From Megamerina dolium (Eukaryota > Arthropoda > Insecta > Diptera > Megamerinidae): a stretch of 64,000 nucleotides of DNA. Location: positions 78,260,628-78,324,627 of the forward strand of contig OY978525.1 of assembly GCA_963854835.1 (NCBI GenBank), written 5' to 3'. How positions within the stretch are numbered: position 1 is the stretch's first letter; each line of letters begins with the position of its first letter. Below, piece by piece: positions 1-11,640 of this stretch. The position numbers and the translations under genes were made by a program. The notes below the pieces were generated by a model. It was not told the DNA's origin and ran no database searches. It worked only from the letters and a program-made list of their open reading frames with translations.

Positions 1-78
1 GTAGTGGGTATCAAAACCAAGAATGGTGTAATACGTCGTGCTATTCAGAAAGTCGCGCCGATACCTAGATCAGAGTAA
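1..78 (+). pseudogene. BEL/Pao Pol C-terminal tail (fragment)
   Basis: The first 25 codons are open and end in TAA at 76-78. They read as the last residues of a BEL/Pao polyprotein: a short beta-strand-like VVGIKTKNGVIRR stretch followed by a KVAPIP tail, as in the DUF5641-type domain after the integrase. The rest of the element lies to the left of the window. A purine-rich run and LTR-like sequence follow directly, as expected at the 3' end of such an element. The family call rests on similarity to known BEL/Pao tails; whether the missing part is intact cannot be seen. Confidence 0.7.
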
Positions 79-360
79 TGATTGATCTATCCGATGGATA
101 TATCAAGGGGTTCGGTGCTGAATGTGCTGAATTATGATAAATTTGTACTAAGTATATGTTAAGTATAACGTTTGATATAATGTAACTGATTCACGTTAAC
201 GGTCGTACTGTTTTTGTTTCTTATACTGATTTTTGTACATTTATATATAATCGAATGTGGAGAGTAGAGAGTAGTCGGAAGAAAGCGATGTTAGCAGATA
301 GTACTAAAGACAAATAAAGCAACGTGAAAACCTGAAGACAATTATATTTTTTTGGGATCA
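79..360 (+). repeat. BEL/Pao 3' LTR (approximate limits)
   Basis: This sequence directly follows the pol stop. It starts with a short purine run (tcaagggg, about 104-111) that could be the polypurine tract. It holds an AATAAA-type signal near 313 and ends with a T-run and ggatca near 360. No second LTR is in the window, so both limits are estimates. Confidence 0.5.
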
Positions 361-526
361 CAAAAACTATTGTGATTAAACATATATTTTAAACTACACT
401 TTATATATAATCAATATTCAACATATTCATTTTAAAATATATTTTATATATAATCAATATTATAAATGCGTAAGAACAAATATTTTAAGGTAGAGATTTT
501 AAAAAATTAGTTGATTTCATCCTTCG

Positions 527-1700
527 GTATAAAGACCATCTTCGCCCTTCTCCAAATTTCTAGTATAGACAATCTTAATTAGTGTACCTATGATATGTTC
601 TAAGCACTTTTGTAAAAATGCAGGAAATATGCCATCACCATCAGGAGATTTCACTGGTTTAAAAGTGTTTAGCGCCCATCGAAACTTCGGCTCAGTGCAT
701 ATATCTTTCGCAATATTCCAGTTTGTCGTATTTATTAAACTAAAACGTTCAGTTTGATCTGTTTCTGATGAGATTGAAGATTCTGGAAAGTGAGTATTTA
801 AAAGAAGTTGGACTTTCTCTTCCTCACTCTATGTAAAACTTCCATAATTCTTTTTAAGGTTATTAGAGCTAAGGCTGATCGCCTTAGCCTTAGTCATTAC
901 TTTATAGAGTTCTGATGCTTCCCCAGTTTCATCTATACTGCTGCACAAATTCCTGAAACTTTCTTTCCTTCTCTGATCTCCTTATGGTAAAGAGTAAGAG
1001 TGTTTCTGTGAACTTTCCAATCCTCAGTCTTTTTTGCCTGATTGAATACTCTACGAACAGTAGTTCTTAGCTTCTTTAAGTCATTGTTCTACCAAGGTAG
1101 ATCATTTTTAGAGGTGATCCTGCTTATTGGACAGCTGTCCTCATAAGCCCCCATAATTGTTTTATTGAAGTCTTCTACCACAGTTTCTAATTCTGTTTCA
1201 TTCCTGATATTATCTCCAAACTTGGTTTAATTTTATTATCAGGTTTTTCAGGTATTTTTCCCAGTCTGTTTCCTAGGATTCCTCAGAATTCTTTTTACTA
1301 AAGGTGAACCCTAAATATCGAATCTTATTATTCTATGGTCTGACATTGATGGTACACTTAACACAAACCAATTTGTAACTAGCTCACTATCCCAGGTATT
1401 TCCTATCGTTATATCAAGAACGTCTCATATGAAGTTCATATGATTAGTAAGCATCAAACAGGTTCTCCGGATATCACACCGTATATCCGATGTTACCTGT
1501 GTATTTTTGTCTGCCAAACCTCTTATTTGGCCCCTGAATATCCACAGTTCTTGTATCAACACTGTACCCAGTTTAGACCTGAGCGTTGCCCTAGCAATCA
1601 CCATCGAAGCAGTCTTCCCGTGACGGAGTTTGATTTGAGCAACCCTAGTGCTAAGGTAGTAGATTGGCTTCCTCGGACTTCACATCTTTGGAGACCTCTT
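527..1700 (-). pseudogene. R1/LOA/Jockey-group LINE ORF2: endonuclease and start of reverse transcriptase
   Basis: Read on the minus strand. The segment from about 1650 down begins an AP-type endonuclease: a VAQIKLRHGKTAS-like start and a VLIQELW motif. Near 1340-1300 comes the endonuclease end, with SDHR.I motif. From about 1100 down comes the linker typical of this group (PW.NDLKKLRTTVRRVFNQ), then the RT start (KSPGDDGIFPAFLQKCLEHI) near 660-600. Several stops and frame changes break it, and it ends before the catalytic RT core. It would have encoded the target-primed reverse transcription enzyme of a LINE. The exact clade (R1, LOA, Jockey) is not decided by this fragment. Confidence 0.75.
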
Positions 1701-1749
1701 CTTCTGTTTTTCCAGCTACATACTCAGGTAGAGTTATACATCTCCTCCA

Positions 1750-2364
1750 CTAGGGGTTGTTCAATATTCCACTGTTGCTCACGTGTGAATATCTGTTCAG
1801 ACTACAGCTTAGGAGTACAGCCAGTCGAATGCCTTTAGTGACGTTAGCATAGCTGATTGTACCCGTAGACGTTGTAGGTTTAGTCCTAACGTTCATTATT
1901 GTCTTCTTGGCATAGTGGCCATCTGGTGGGCTCTGATCGTATCTGCACCCCTTTTCCTCACATAAGGAAACCCGTCCAGTACTCGTCGAGGGCAGTGGGG
2001 TAGTACCTTTGATTGCCGAAGCAGCTCTAGAGCCCACTTTCTTACAGCATTCCTTTCGTAATTGTCCTACTGTGCTGCCAGTCTGTTTCGCCGTAGGTAG
2101 TGGTTTATTCCCTTTAGATACTTAAGTACCCTTAGAGTCCATCAATACCCTTGGTTTTCATGTCACAACCCAATCATCTGAAATATCCTTGGTACAGGGA
2201 AAAACAAAAATTTTGTTTTTGCCAACTTTACAACCCGCGCGTCTCTTTGGCGTTAGTACCTTGAGTTCAGTTTCTTGGATATTGGTCTCTACCTGATCCT
2301 CAAGTTGTGATGCGGTGTGCGAACTCGCCAGCTTGTTTACCTTACTTAAATTGTTGTTATTCAT
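1750..2364 (-). pseudogene. LINE ORF1 (gag-like) remnant
   Basis: Two overlapping minus-strand open stretches (about 2364-2158 and 2037-1750) lie directly upstream of the LINE endonuclease in the same orientation. The second contains an SYANVTKGIRLAVL stretch resembling the central part of ORF1 proteins in LOA/Jockey-group LINEs; upstream are basic segments rich in K and R. No zinc knuckle is visible, and the frame is broken between the stretches. Position (5' of ORF2, same strand) is the main support. Confidence 0.5.
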
Positions 2365-2774
2365 ATCCCACGAATAATGGGGGAAAAGAAATCCTCCGGT
2401 CTATAGCACCCAATAGTACGGTAAGCCCACAGTTACTCATTAAGGCGGGCAGGTGCCAATAAAGTGCAACGCTAAAATACAGTATGTTACCCTCGACTGC
2501 AAACAAGTCCGATGGACACGCACTATCCCGGATGGGGGGAAGTGTTTAACGACCACCTAGTCGTGTATATGCCTTCGTCTGGCATCTTCAGGCTGACCAA
2601 TCCAACAATCCCTGCTGAAATGTCAAAGCCCAAGCCTAATCCTATGTCTAAGCATTTCGCTGACACAGCTCAGCCCTTCAGAAACTCAGCCCAACCACCA
2701 AATCAAGTTTCTGATATGAGGAATGGATTAATCTTAATTTCTATTTTCCGGTGGTAGGTGTTGGTCTATTATGT
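2365..2774. other. Unassigned stretch, possibly LINE 5' leader
   Basis: This lies upstream of the LINE ORF1 and before the mariner fragment. A plus-strand open frame of 81 codons (2512-2757) has no recognisable motif. No RNA gene or repeat structure is seen. It may be 5' leader of the minus-strand LINE. Confidence 0.3.
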
Positions 2775-3028
2775 CAGTTATTTTCTAGAAACTGGAAGTC
2801 AATATTGAAGAATTTATTCGTGTGATACCGGCCGATATGTTGAAGAGAGTATGCCAAAATTGGATTCAGCGTATGAACAATTTGAGGAGCAGCCGCGGTC
2901 ATGATTTAAATGAAATCATCTTTAAACATTCAATTATATAGAAATAAATAAAAGATTTCATACATTTCTCTAAATTTTATGTGTTTTTTTTTAATCAAAT
3001 CCGGAGGTTCTTGAAAAATCAGCCTGTA
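2775..3028 (+). mobile_element. Tc1/mariner element, 3' end only
   Basis: Codons 2795-2941 encode the last 48 residues of a mariner-superfamily transposase (IPADMLKRVCQNW, then SSRGHDLNEIIFKH and TAG). The tail is followed by an AT-rich spacer and a terminal-inverted-repeat-like end (reading inward from 3026: CAGGCTGATTTTTCAAGAAC) and a TA dinucleotide at 3027-3028, the expected target site. The catalytic domain and left end are missing, so the copy is 5'-truncated and dead. The adjoining Copia sequence starts right after the TA, so the mariner probably inserted into Copia or next to it. Confidence 0.75.
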
Positions 3029-3062
3029 TATGCAACTATAAAAAATTACCTTTAGGTCCTTA

Positions 3063-3782
3063 ATGAAAATCATGGTGCTAAGAAGATGTCTAACATCAAA
3101 AAGGATAGAATACATACATGGCACAGACGATTCGGTCACAGAAATATAAAATCGAAATGTCTTAAAGGAAAGATAACTCGAAAACCATTTCCTAAATTGG
3201 GTGATCCAGCAGCTAACGTGTTAGATGTAGTGCACACTGATGTATGTAGACCGATGAAAAATGCTACCCCTAGTGGAAATCGTTATACGTTAACCCTTAT
3301 TGATGACGGTTTTGTACTGTTTACTTTCTAATGCGAAAGGTATGGTGATTGAAAAGATCAAGGAAGTCGTGGCATTAACTGAGAATAAAATTGGCAAGAG
3401 AATGAAAATTTTACGGTCTGATCGAGGTGGTGAGTTTTGCGGGAATGCGATGCAAAATATCTTAAAAGTAAAGGTATATTCAAACAATTAACTGCTCCTT
3501 TTAGTCCTGAACAAAATGGTGTAGCAGAACGCAAAAATCGAAGTTTGATGGAAATGGCTCGCTGTATGTTATTTGATGCGGACATGGATTTGAAAAATTG
3601 GGCTGAAGCGGTGCATTCAGCAAATTATATTCAAAATCGTGGTGGTATCATAAGAAACAGAATATGAGTCATATTCGTATTTTTGGTTCAATTGCGCATG
3701 CACGCATTGACAAACAAAAACGTCCTAAATTAGACATTGTATCTGAGAGATATCGCTTTGTTAGTTATTGTGATGAATCTAA
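3063..3782 (+). pseudogene. Copia (Ty1/copia) pol: GAG-pre-integrase and integrase core, first part
   Basis: Broken plus-strand frames read as Copia Pol. HTWHRRFGHRN (about 3115-3147) is the pre-integrase HHCC start. DVVHTDVCRPM carries the first integrase Asp, SDRGGEFCG the second, and SPEQNGVAERKNR the catalytic Glu region. The C-terminal integrase part follows (FGSIAHARID). At least four frameshifts separate these blocks, including one after LTLIDDG. The zinc-knuckle spacing is shortened. The frame then runs into a Harbinger insertion at 3783. The Copia coding sequence resumes at 7033 in frame once the insertion and one 3-bp target copy are discounted. Confidence 0.85.
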
Positions 3783-3819
3783 GGCTGATGACAGAGTGAG
3801 CGCTACAGGCGTTGTTATG
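3783..3819 (+). repeat. Harbinger left terminal inverted repeat
   Basis: 37 bp, pairing with 6993-7029 read on the other strand with one mismatch (T versus C at the 33rd base). Starts GGCTGATGACAGAGTGAGCG. Confidence 0.9.
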
Positions 3820-4040
3820 CTTAAAGCTACAACCGCTATTGCTATATCAATCTTTGACGTGTCAGAGTAAGCGCTACATTGTGTGTTCTTTTATAGAGAG
3901 AATGTGAGCGCAAACTTTTTTACGCTCTTTAGTGTATTTATTTTTCATTTGTTTATGTTTTGTGTGTCTTATTTTGTAATGAGATGTCGTTTTTTGTTTG
4001 AGCTCATTTGTTTAACATAGATTCAGACGAAGAATTTTTT

Positions 4041-4299
4041 ATGTCAACCAATACTTATAACGAAATTTTTGCAAAAAAGAAAGGAATACATGAAATAAAT
4101 AAAAATAGAGAAAAAGAGAATTTCATAGCTTATATCATGAGCTGAGGAAACATCCTGAAAAATTTTTTAATTATTCAAGAATGTCAATAGAGACTTTTGA
4201 CTATATTTTATTGAAAATACAGTGCAATCTTGACAAGCGTTGGACAAATTTCATAACAAATCCTATAGTGCCTTGCGAAAAATTAATATTAACTTTAAG
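4041..4299 (+). pseudogene. Harbinger transposase exon 1 (N-terminal part)
   Basis: ATG at 4041 opens a frame that reads MSTNTYNEIFAKKKGIHEIN, then, after a 1-base frameshift near 4122, continues as EFHSLYHELRKHPEKFF and an RMSIETFDYIL block. This is the N-terminal region of PIF/Harbinger transposases, before the DDE domain. The exon ends at a good splice donor (AAG/gtaggt, intron from 4300). Joining to the acceptor at 5569 keeps the frame (a Leu-Arg-His junction). The single frameshift makes this copy non-functional unless it is a sequencing error in an A/G-rich run. Confidence 0.8.
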
Positions 4300-4860
4300 G
4301 TAGGTATTTATACAGTGGACATCCAAAAGTACGAATTGTATATGGACGATTATGGTTTACAACAATAAAATTTTTGGCTTTTTTATGACTGTTTTCCCTT
4401 CGAAAAAATGTATATTTCTAAGGTTTATTTTCCATATTGTGTATGTCACAGTATGTTGTTTTAATTGCAATACAAATAAAATTGTCATGGAAAAGTCCAA
4501 AAATCAAGTCTTGTAAACCATACTGTCAGTCCTTTTATGACAACAGATTTTTTTCTCTCTTTACACAAAATAAAACACATGCAGTCTGTATAATGGAAAT
4601 TAACTTTTTTTAATTCAAAACAAACAAAATAAAAATATTCAAATTCAGTTCTTATCAATATATCATATATTTGTACATGTGCAGGTAATTAAAGCATGGA
4701 ATGCAAAAATTTGCGCTTCGTCGTATAAACAAAAGTACGATCTATAAAGTTAAATCCAGAGAGACCGGCGACACTGGGGACGTACAGGACTCGTACGTTG
4801 TGGTTTCCAAGTTTGATGCATCTGCTAAAAGTGCGCTGTTGTAGGAGGATGATGCACCCT
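4300..4860. other. Transposase intron / MADF 3' untranslated region
   Basis: AT-rich, with several reverse-strand poly(A)-type signals near 4560-4650 that could end the minus-strand MADF transcript. A perfect 12-bp inverted repeat (TATGGTTTACAA, 4351-4362, with 4511-4522) bounds 172 bp inside it. No other coding sequence is seen. Confidence 0.4.
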
Positions 4861-5501
4861 CTAAATTTGCACTCTTGTAGGCATGGTGTTGTAGACGCTT
4901 GTGCTGTTGTATCCCCTTGAACTGTTGTAGCGGCTTGTGTTGAACTCAATTGCGCTTTTGTAGCCACTTGGACATTGGGTTACAGAAGCTGTATTTGGCG
5001 GAATTGGAAATGCATGATTATAGACCACTTTTTGTATTTCCATTCGGCATAACATTTTCTGGTTCAAGTCCATTTTCTTCATAAAGGGGATTAAGCTGTT
5101 AAAAAAATCTTCATCGTCGTTGCGCTCCTTTTGGTTGTTCATTTTTGTTTTTAGTAATTCCAATTTTTTTCGCTCAATAGCCAGTATTTCTGTTTTGTTT
5201 GAGTTCGATTTTACTTTCTTTTTTATTGGCCAAACTGTTGCCTCTTCATCTTGAGAATCGAGATATCCTTCGGTATTAAATGTATCATCAAGGTTCTCAT
5301 AATTCGTCAAATTTCCACTAAACTTTCTAGGCTTCATTTGATCTTTAAGGAAAAGTAACGATTTGAAGTGCGGCCATGTAGTGTATGTTACGAGTTGGTC
5401 ATCTGTCATGCCTGAATCTCCTGATCGTGGCACTGTAACTTTATTTCATTCTGATCGGAGCTGACCTCTTAAAGATTTCCATTTCTTCTTTAACTGCTCT
5501 T
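4861..5501 (-). pseudogene. MADF-BESS protein of Harbinger, exon 2
   Basis: On the minus strand an acceptor (aatttcag, 5509-5502) precedes EQLKKKWKSLRGQLRSE, the end of a MADF (Myb/SANT-like) DNA-binding domain. A TGA at 5448-5446 interrupts it where the family has Leu. The frame then continues VPRSGDSG, WPHFKSLLFLKDQ and PRKFSGNL. After an acidic and Lys-rich linker comes a BESS motif (DEDFFNSLIPFMKKMDLNQK, about 5110-5050), then a Tyr/Asn/Ser-rich tail (repeats of YNS) to the stop at 4861. Such proteins accompany Harbinger transposases and help their nuclear import and DNA binding. The whole exon lies inside the intron of the plus-strand transposase gene. Confidence 0.82.
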
Positions 5502-5569
5502 CTGAAATTAAAACATATAATTTGTATAAACGTTAGCAATGTACTTATACAACAATTATACAATTTCAG

Positions 5570-6503
<934 letters not shown>

Positions 6504-6507
6504 ATTA

Positions 6508-6636
6508 CATTACAGCTTCAATGTTTTTCCAATTGCTGTCAACAATTATTCTGTTGTGATACTGTTTATTTCTTTGGTCCCAGACAACAGGACGGGTAAA
6601 CATTTCCGTAATAAATGTTTCGATATCAAAATCCAT
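6508..6636 (-). pseudogene. MADF-BESS protein of Harbinger, exon 1
   Basis: ATG at 6636-6634 opens a minus-strand frame of about 43 codons: MDFDIETFITEMFTRPVVWD, then KQYHNRIIVDSNWKNIEAVM. This is the N-terminal half of a MADF domain (RPVVWD, YHNR, W..I). It meets the SINE at 6503, so the original splice donor is missing or displaced. Only about five residues are lacking between it and exon 2. The transposase exon 2 lies between these two exons on the opposite strand. Confidence 0.8.
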
Positions 6637-6787
6637 TTATTTTCATAATTTTTTTAAATTGATTTCACAAACAAAAGGAATAATAGACGCGGGCGGTTGC
6701 AATAGAAAATAAAAACCAATGCGAAAAACCGTTTAAAAAAACAACTCACGTATGGGTGCACATTGCCCATTCCAAATTTTTTATTTT

Positions 6788-6789
<2 letters not shown>

Positions 6790-6822
<33 letters not shown>
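6790..6822. repeat. (CT)n microsatellite
   Basis: About 33 bp of CT repeat inside the right part of the Harbinger element, followed by a second short CT run. Confidence 0.95.
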
Positions 6823-6826
<4 letters not shown>

Positions 6827-6992
6827 TACTCTCTCTCACTTCAATATGTCGCTGCTATAAATCATTTCACTATCTGCTTTATAGCGGCCAAGCACTGAAA
6901 CTATTTTGTAGTTCTGCTCTCACTCTGACAACATTTGAGCGAGCACATAAGTAAACACAAGCAGAGTTTTGTAGCAAGTTGTAGCGACATAT

Positions 6993-7029
6993 CATAGCAA
7001 CGCCTGTAGCGCTCACTCTGTCATCAGCC
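6993..7029 (-). repeat. Harbinger right terminal inverted repeat
   Basis: Partner of 3783-3819. It ends at ...CATCAGCC, followed by TCA, the altered target copy. Confidence 0.9.
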
Positions 7030-7032
7030 TCA

Positions 7033-8436
7033 TAGATCGTTAGATATAAATACTATTAAAATCATAATTGCTAGAGATGTAGAATTTATCGAAAGTTATG
7101 ATATTTCTGAATTGGGAAAAGTATGCATTTGCTATGGACAACATTGTTCCTATTGCCATTTCAAATTCTGTTCACTATGAAAATAAAAACCATGAAGACA
7201 AAGTTGTGGAACCGATTGAAGAAATTGCAGAGAATGTAATGAGTCCTAGTTATGAAACAGCAGATTGTGAATCAGCAAGCTCTTCAGAGAATGAAGTACC
7301 AGTTGTGGTACTTCAAGGTATTCCACTTTAACGTTACGTAATGATGGCAACCACTACGAAATGTCCTACAACTTTTAAAGAAGCATTGTCAGCAGCAGAA
7401 CACGAGTTATGGCTGCTACCTGCTAGCTGTGAAATAAAATTTATGTATGATAATGAAACGTGGGAGTTGGTAGAGTTACCAGAAGGTCGAAAATCGTCGG
7501 ATGTAAATGGGTCTATAAAATAAAAACATGTGTAGACGGAAGAAAACGACATAAAGCACGACTAATAGCAAAAAGTTTTTCGCAGAAATTTGGTGAGGAT
7601 TACAACGAAGTATTCACTACAGTGGTCAAACATATAACTTTAAGAGTCCTTTTGGCTATTGTATCATTCAAGAAATTAAACGTTAAACATATTGACAATA
7701 AAACAGCTTTCTTATATGGTGAGTTAGACTCTGAAATTTATATTAATCAACCGGAAGACAAAAAGAATTTAGTATGCAAATTAAAGAATTGGATCTCTGT
7801 TATATCTAGTAGAAAACACAAGGTCACATATTGCACTAGCAGTTTCCATATTTTCACAAAAAGTAAGTCATGCAACTAAAAGGGACTGGAATGAAGTCAA
7901 AAGAGTGTTAAAATATCTGAAAGGATGTTAAGATTTGATGCTTAGGGTTGGAACTGAAGATGGTTTGATACTAACTGAATATACCGATGCAGATTGGGTA
8001 AATGATCACACTGATCGGAAATCTACAAGTGGATATATATTTATGCTTGGTTCGCAACAATCAGTTACGCAAGCCGCAGCAAGCAAACGTAATACTACTG
8101 AGGCCGAGCTGGTCGCACTTACAGAGCCATTTCAAGAAGGAAAGTGGTTGATTCAACTTCTCACTGATTTTGGTATTTTGACATCAGTCAAAATACCAAA
8201 AGATAATCAGAATCCAGAAGATAATCAGAGCTGTCTTAAAATTATCGAAGGAGACAAAATAAATCCCAGGAGCAAACATATTAATGTGAAATATTTTTAT
8301 GGAAAGAAATCAAGCGCTTCGGATTAATAAACTATTTATACTGTACCACTGAAAATATGATAGCTGATATGTTAACGAAACCACTAGCTAAAAACAAAAT
8401 TTACATGTTTAGAAAGTTAGCTGGTTTATTATGTTA
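7033..8436 (+). pseudogene. Copia pol: integrase end, reverse transcriptase, RNase H (second part)
   Basis: Continues the Copia gene from 3782. IIIARDVEFIESYD comes first, an acidic linker to about 7330, then the RT start: TFKEALS, a WELVELPEG block, VGCKWVYKIK and ARLIAKSFSQKFGEDYNEVF. After TAFLYGELDSEIYINQPE the catalytic YVDD core is deleted (near 7800-7890). RNase H follows: YTDADWVNDHTDRKSTSGY, SKRNTTEAELVAL, then SKHINVKY, and the last segment TENMIADMLTKPLAKNK to a stop at 8436. Multiple frameshifts and in-frame stops make it a clear pseudogene. The order (integrase before RT) is diagnostic of Ty1/copia. Confidence 0.88.
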
Positions 8437-8471
8437 AATTTATATGTATAATTATAATTATTGGGAAGGGG

Positions 8472-8660
8472 TGTTATAATATCACAATAATATTTTGTCT
8501 ATTAATACTGTACAATATTAAATCAATATTGTATTGAATCGTTCGTTAGAAATAATTTTCTTCTCTTCAATAAAAACTTCCTGTACAAACACAGCTTTGA
8601 TTGTGTTTTATTTCCTCGGTTTTTATTCTATAAAAATAAGATCAATTACTGTCAAAATCG
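8472..8660 (+). repeat. Copia 3' LTR (right end uncertain)
   Basis: Starts TGTTATAATATCACAATAAT directly after a purine run (gggaagggg, 8463-8471), the polypurine tract. AATAAA lies near 8571. No 5' LTR is present for comparison; the end is set near ACTGTCA by the usual CA ending. Confidence 0.6.
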
Positions 8661-9726
8661 TTAATTAGAACTTCTCTAGTATCAGCGGATTATATGTTTA
8701 GAGAATTCTCACTTTCCACTATACAAAATTTTGACAGGAATAGCCAAAAATCAGCGCGAGTAGACATTGCTGTTAACGTGTTTGCACCGAAATATCAGTA
8801 GAAAAAGAAGTGGACAATCGAACAACTGTTTCGATCATACGGCAAAATGTAAAAAGCGACATGGTATTGAAAGAAAACGAAAGCAGACTGCACATACGAA
8901 AGCAAAATGTGCGTACAGATTTTTTATTGTTTACATTTACGAATTTTGATATTGGGTCATATCCAATAATATTTCATAATTGAAATTCATTTATTTAATA
9001 TTATTTGTTATTTAATCTTTAAGTAATATTTATTATTTATACATAATATACTCATTTCATTTAATATTTTAAAAAACATCTTATTTTATAAAAAAAAATT
9101 AGAATTGAAATTATTTACAAAAAATTTATGTATTATAATATCATTAACTGGAAAATAAAAATGCGTTATCAATATCCAGTACGCATAAGCAATCAATTTT
9201 TATTCTATCCATATATGTACATACGTACATACATATCTGCAATATATGTTACAATCAAATTGAGAAAAGCTTCGCATTCATGTCAACCACCGTTTGCAAA
9301 CTCTCTCAATTTCTTTTATTTCTATTTGACTATGTAAAAAGTATATGTACGAATGCTCAGCAAAATACTCAGTAAGTATGCTCAGTAAGACACGCCACCA
9401 CACCAAATTTTTCGTCTTTAGTCGATTTCATTCACATTGGCGCACACACACACATCTACGCTTGCGTATTTGTTGGTGGTGTTCCTGCTCTCGTTTCTTG
9501 AGGAAGAAAAATACTCTTCAAATTTCTGATGTTCTATTTTGTCTTCCATATACAAAACAAATTCGTCGAATTTGTATGGCGTAACACCTGACAAATTGTA
9601 TAGGAAATACTGAAACAACCAGATATTCTAAGTATATTTTTCCCACATACCGCGGTTCTAAAATCAATTTACTCGTTTATCAAAAGATAAACCTATGGTA
9701 ACATTTTTATGTATGTATCTACGTAT
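8661..9726. other. AT-rich interval without a recognised gene
   Basis: Several short open frames (longest about 79 codons) show no motif. About 9390-9510 matches, in inverted orientation and at roughly 70% by eye, 22490-22625, so part of it is a dispersed repeat of unknown type. Confidence 0.5.
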
Positions 9727-10059
9727 TGTTATGTTTTTATTTTGTGAGCGTTTAATACTATTTGAATCAACCTTGTTCGATCACTGGATTCTGTCAATAA
9801 AAACTGCAACATTTATTTTATACAACTATATACAGCAACAATTTATTTAATCAACTCTATTTACAATAACAACTTTTGCCTCTGATGCTATATAAATGTT
9901 TGCACGACCACTTTCGAAATTCAATTGCTTGATTTGTCAACACTGGCCCTATTTATACTCTGTGGCAACACTCCAGAATCTTCCTTTACCGTAGCCGAGA
10001 TTCTTCTCTTTCTTTCTCGTTGGCTTGTTCTGGTTATCGCCTATTTCTTTCTCGTTACA
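9727..10059 (-). repeat. Gypsy-family LTR, minus orientation, internally deleted
   Basis: On the minus strand it runs from TGTAACGAG to ...AACATAACA and matches the LTRs of the Gypsy elements at 23573 and 49883. About 100 bp near its start are missing. It is flanked by GTAT on the left (9723-9726) and ATAT on the right (10060-10063). No internal sequence of this orientation follows, so it looks like a solo LTR. Confidence 0.85.
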
Positions 10060-10063
10060 ATAT

Positions 10064-10493
10064 TCTAACGAGTGTAGATGGTTGGTTACTTATCACTAAT
10101 TGTGAATGACACGAATATTGACAGTATCGAAACGAATGTCAACAAAAAGAAATAGGCGATAACCATAACAAGCCAACGAGAAAGAAACAGAAGAATCTCG
10201 ATAAAGGAAGATTCTGGGGTGTTGCCAACAGAGTTTAAATAGAGCCAGTGTTGACAAGTGCAAACCAATCGAATACCGAACATGATTGCGCAAACATCGA
10301 TACAGTGTCAGAGGTAAAAGTTTCAATTATATTGAAAGAGTAATTGTAAATAATGGATTGCAGAGTTGATTAAATAAATTGTTGCTGTATATAATTGTAC
10401 GAAATAAGTGTTGCAATTATTATTAACAGAATCTAGTGATCGAACAAGGTTAATTCAAATAGAATTAAACGCTCACAAAATAAAAACGTAACA
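10064..10493 (+). repeat. Gypsy-family 5' LTR, plus orientation
   Basis: Matches the 437-bp LTR of element 1; the first bases are changed (TCTAACGAG for TGTAACGAG). It carries the TATA-like gtttaaata and ends AACGTAACA. It is followed by the primer-binding sequence TGGTGTCAGAAGTGGGATTC. It stands head to head with the LTR at 9727-10059, separated only by ATAT. Confidence 0.88.
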
Positions 10494-10521
10494 ATTGGTG
10501 TCAGAAGTGGGATTCTGCAAA

Positions 10522-11640
10522 GATGATGAAAATTGACCAACAAAAAGTTGACCTGCTTAAAAAGCTGTTGGTAAATATGAATTTATCATCAGGTGCAAAA
10601 GTGAAACTGTTGGGGAGGCTAAGGCAAGCCATGAAGGATAAGGGTATTCATGTAGAAGAACATCAGTTCTTTGAGTAAGCTGAGAAACATGCAGTTGTGC
10701 ACGCTGAGGTCAACTGATGGAATTTATGAAAACCATGATGCAACAGCTGCAACAACAGCTACAAAAAATGCATTGACTCTAAGTTTCAAGAACATTCTGC
10801 TCGTCAAGAAAACCTAATGGGAGTATTCCAGAAGAGAGTTGACTCCAGGTTTCATGAACATTCGGCTCGCCAAGAAAACGCTGTAGGATAATTCCAAAAA
10901 ACAATTGACTCCAATCTTCAATAACATTCGGTTCGCCTAGAACACGTCGAGACTCTACAAAAAGGAATTCATCTCAGATTTCACGAAATATCAGGGGCTA
11001 TTAATGACAAAGTCACAGAGCTGAAATAACATGTTGATGATTTGAATGATAACCTGAAGGAACCTGTAGACAGACATGATGGCTTGGAAGAAAAGCTTGA
11101 GAAATTAGAGCGCGAACTTAATAAAATAAAAATAAGTGGAGCAACCACGTCAGTGATTAGAGAATTAAATTAAACCCACCAAAATATGATGGAACTACGA
11201 CATTTAACATCTTCAAACATCAGTTCGAGACAACAGCTTCGAAGAATCAATGGAACGATAGTGACAAGACTGCTGCATCCGAAGTGTTACAGATGGTTCC
11301 AGAGAAAGATCCATGGGAAATATGGAAATTAATATAAGAGTCAATTACATAGAGAGGAATTAAGATCGCATTGCAACGTAGTAATGAGATCCTTCAGGAT
11401 CAGGAGGCTTTCATAGATGGTATATGCGACGTAGAGACCAAGCGTGCCCTGGTCAAGTCACCAAGGAGTACATATGCCGAAACATTCAGTAGTGCTTTGA
11501 CGTATGAAGCTGCCAGATTATTGTCTCGACCAGTGCTACGAGTACGGCAACTAGTAGCAGAAACATCAGCTCTGGTTGAAGCAGTGTGTCAGGCAGTCAT
11601 GTCAGTAGTGCAGCCTGAAGGAAGAACAACAGGTCGACGT
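10522..11640 (+). pseudogene. Gypsy gag, degenerate
   Basis: Aligns by eye with gag of elements 1 and 2: the SAP-like start, the EHSARQE-type coiled-coil repeats, the PPKYDGT block, and the GICDVETKRALVKSPRSTYAET block near 11415-11490. Frameshifts, stops and small deletions are frequent. The zinc knuckle is replaced by the RTE insertion that starts near 11640, just after the GRTTGRR segment. Confidence 0.85.

Noticed and set aside
4351..4522. A separate small transposon bounded by the 12-bp inverted repeat
   Set aside because: No target duplication or second copy in the window; too weak to call.
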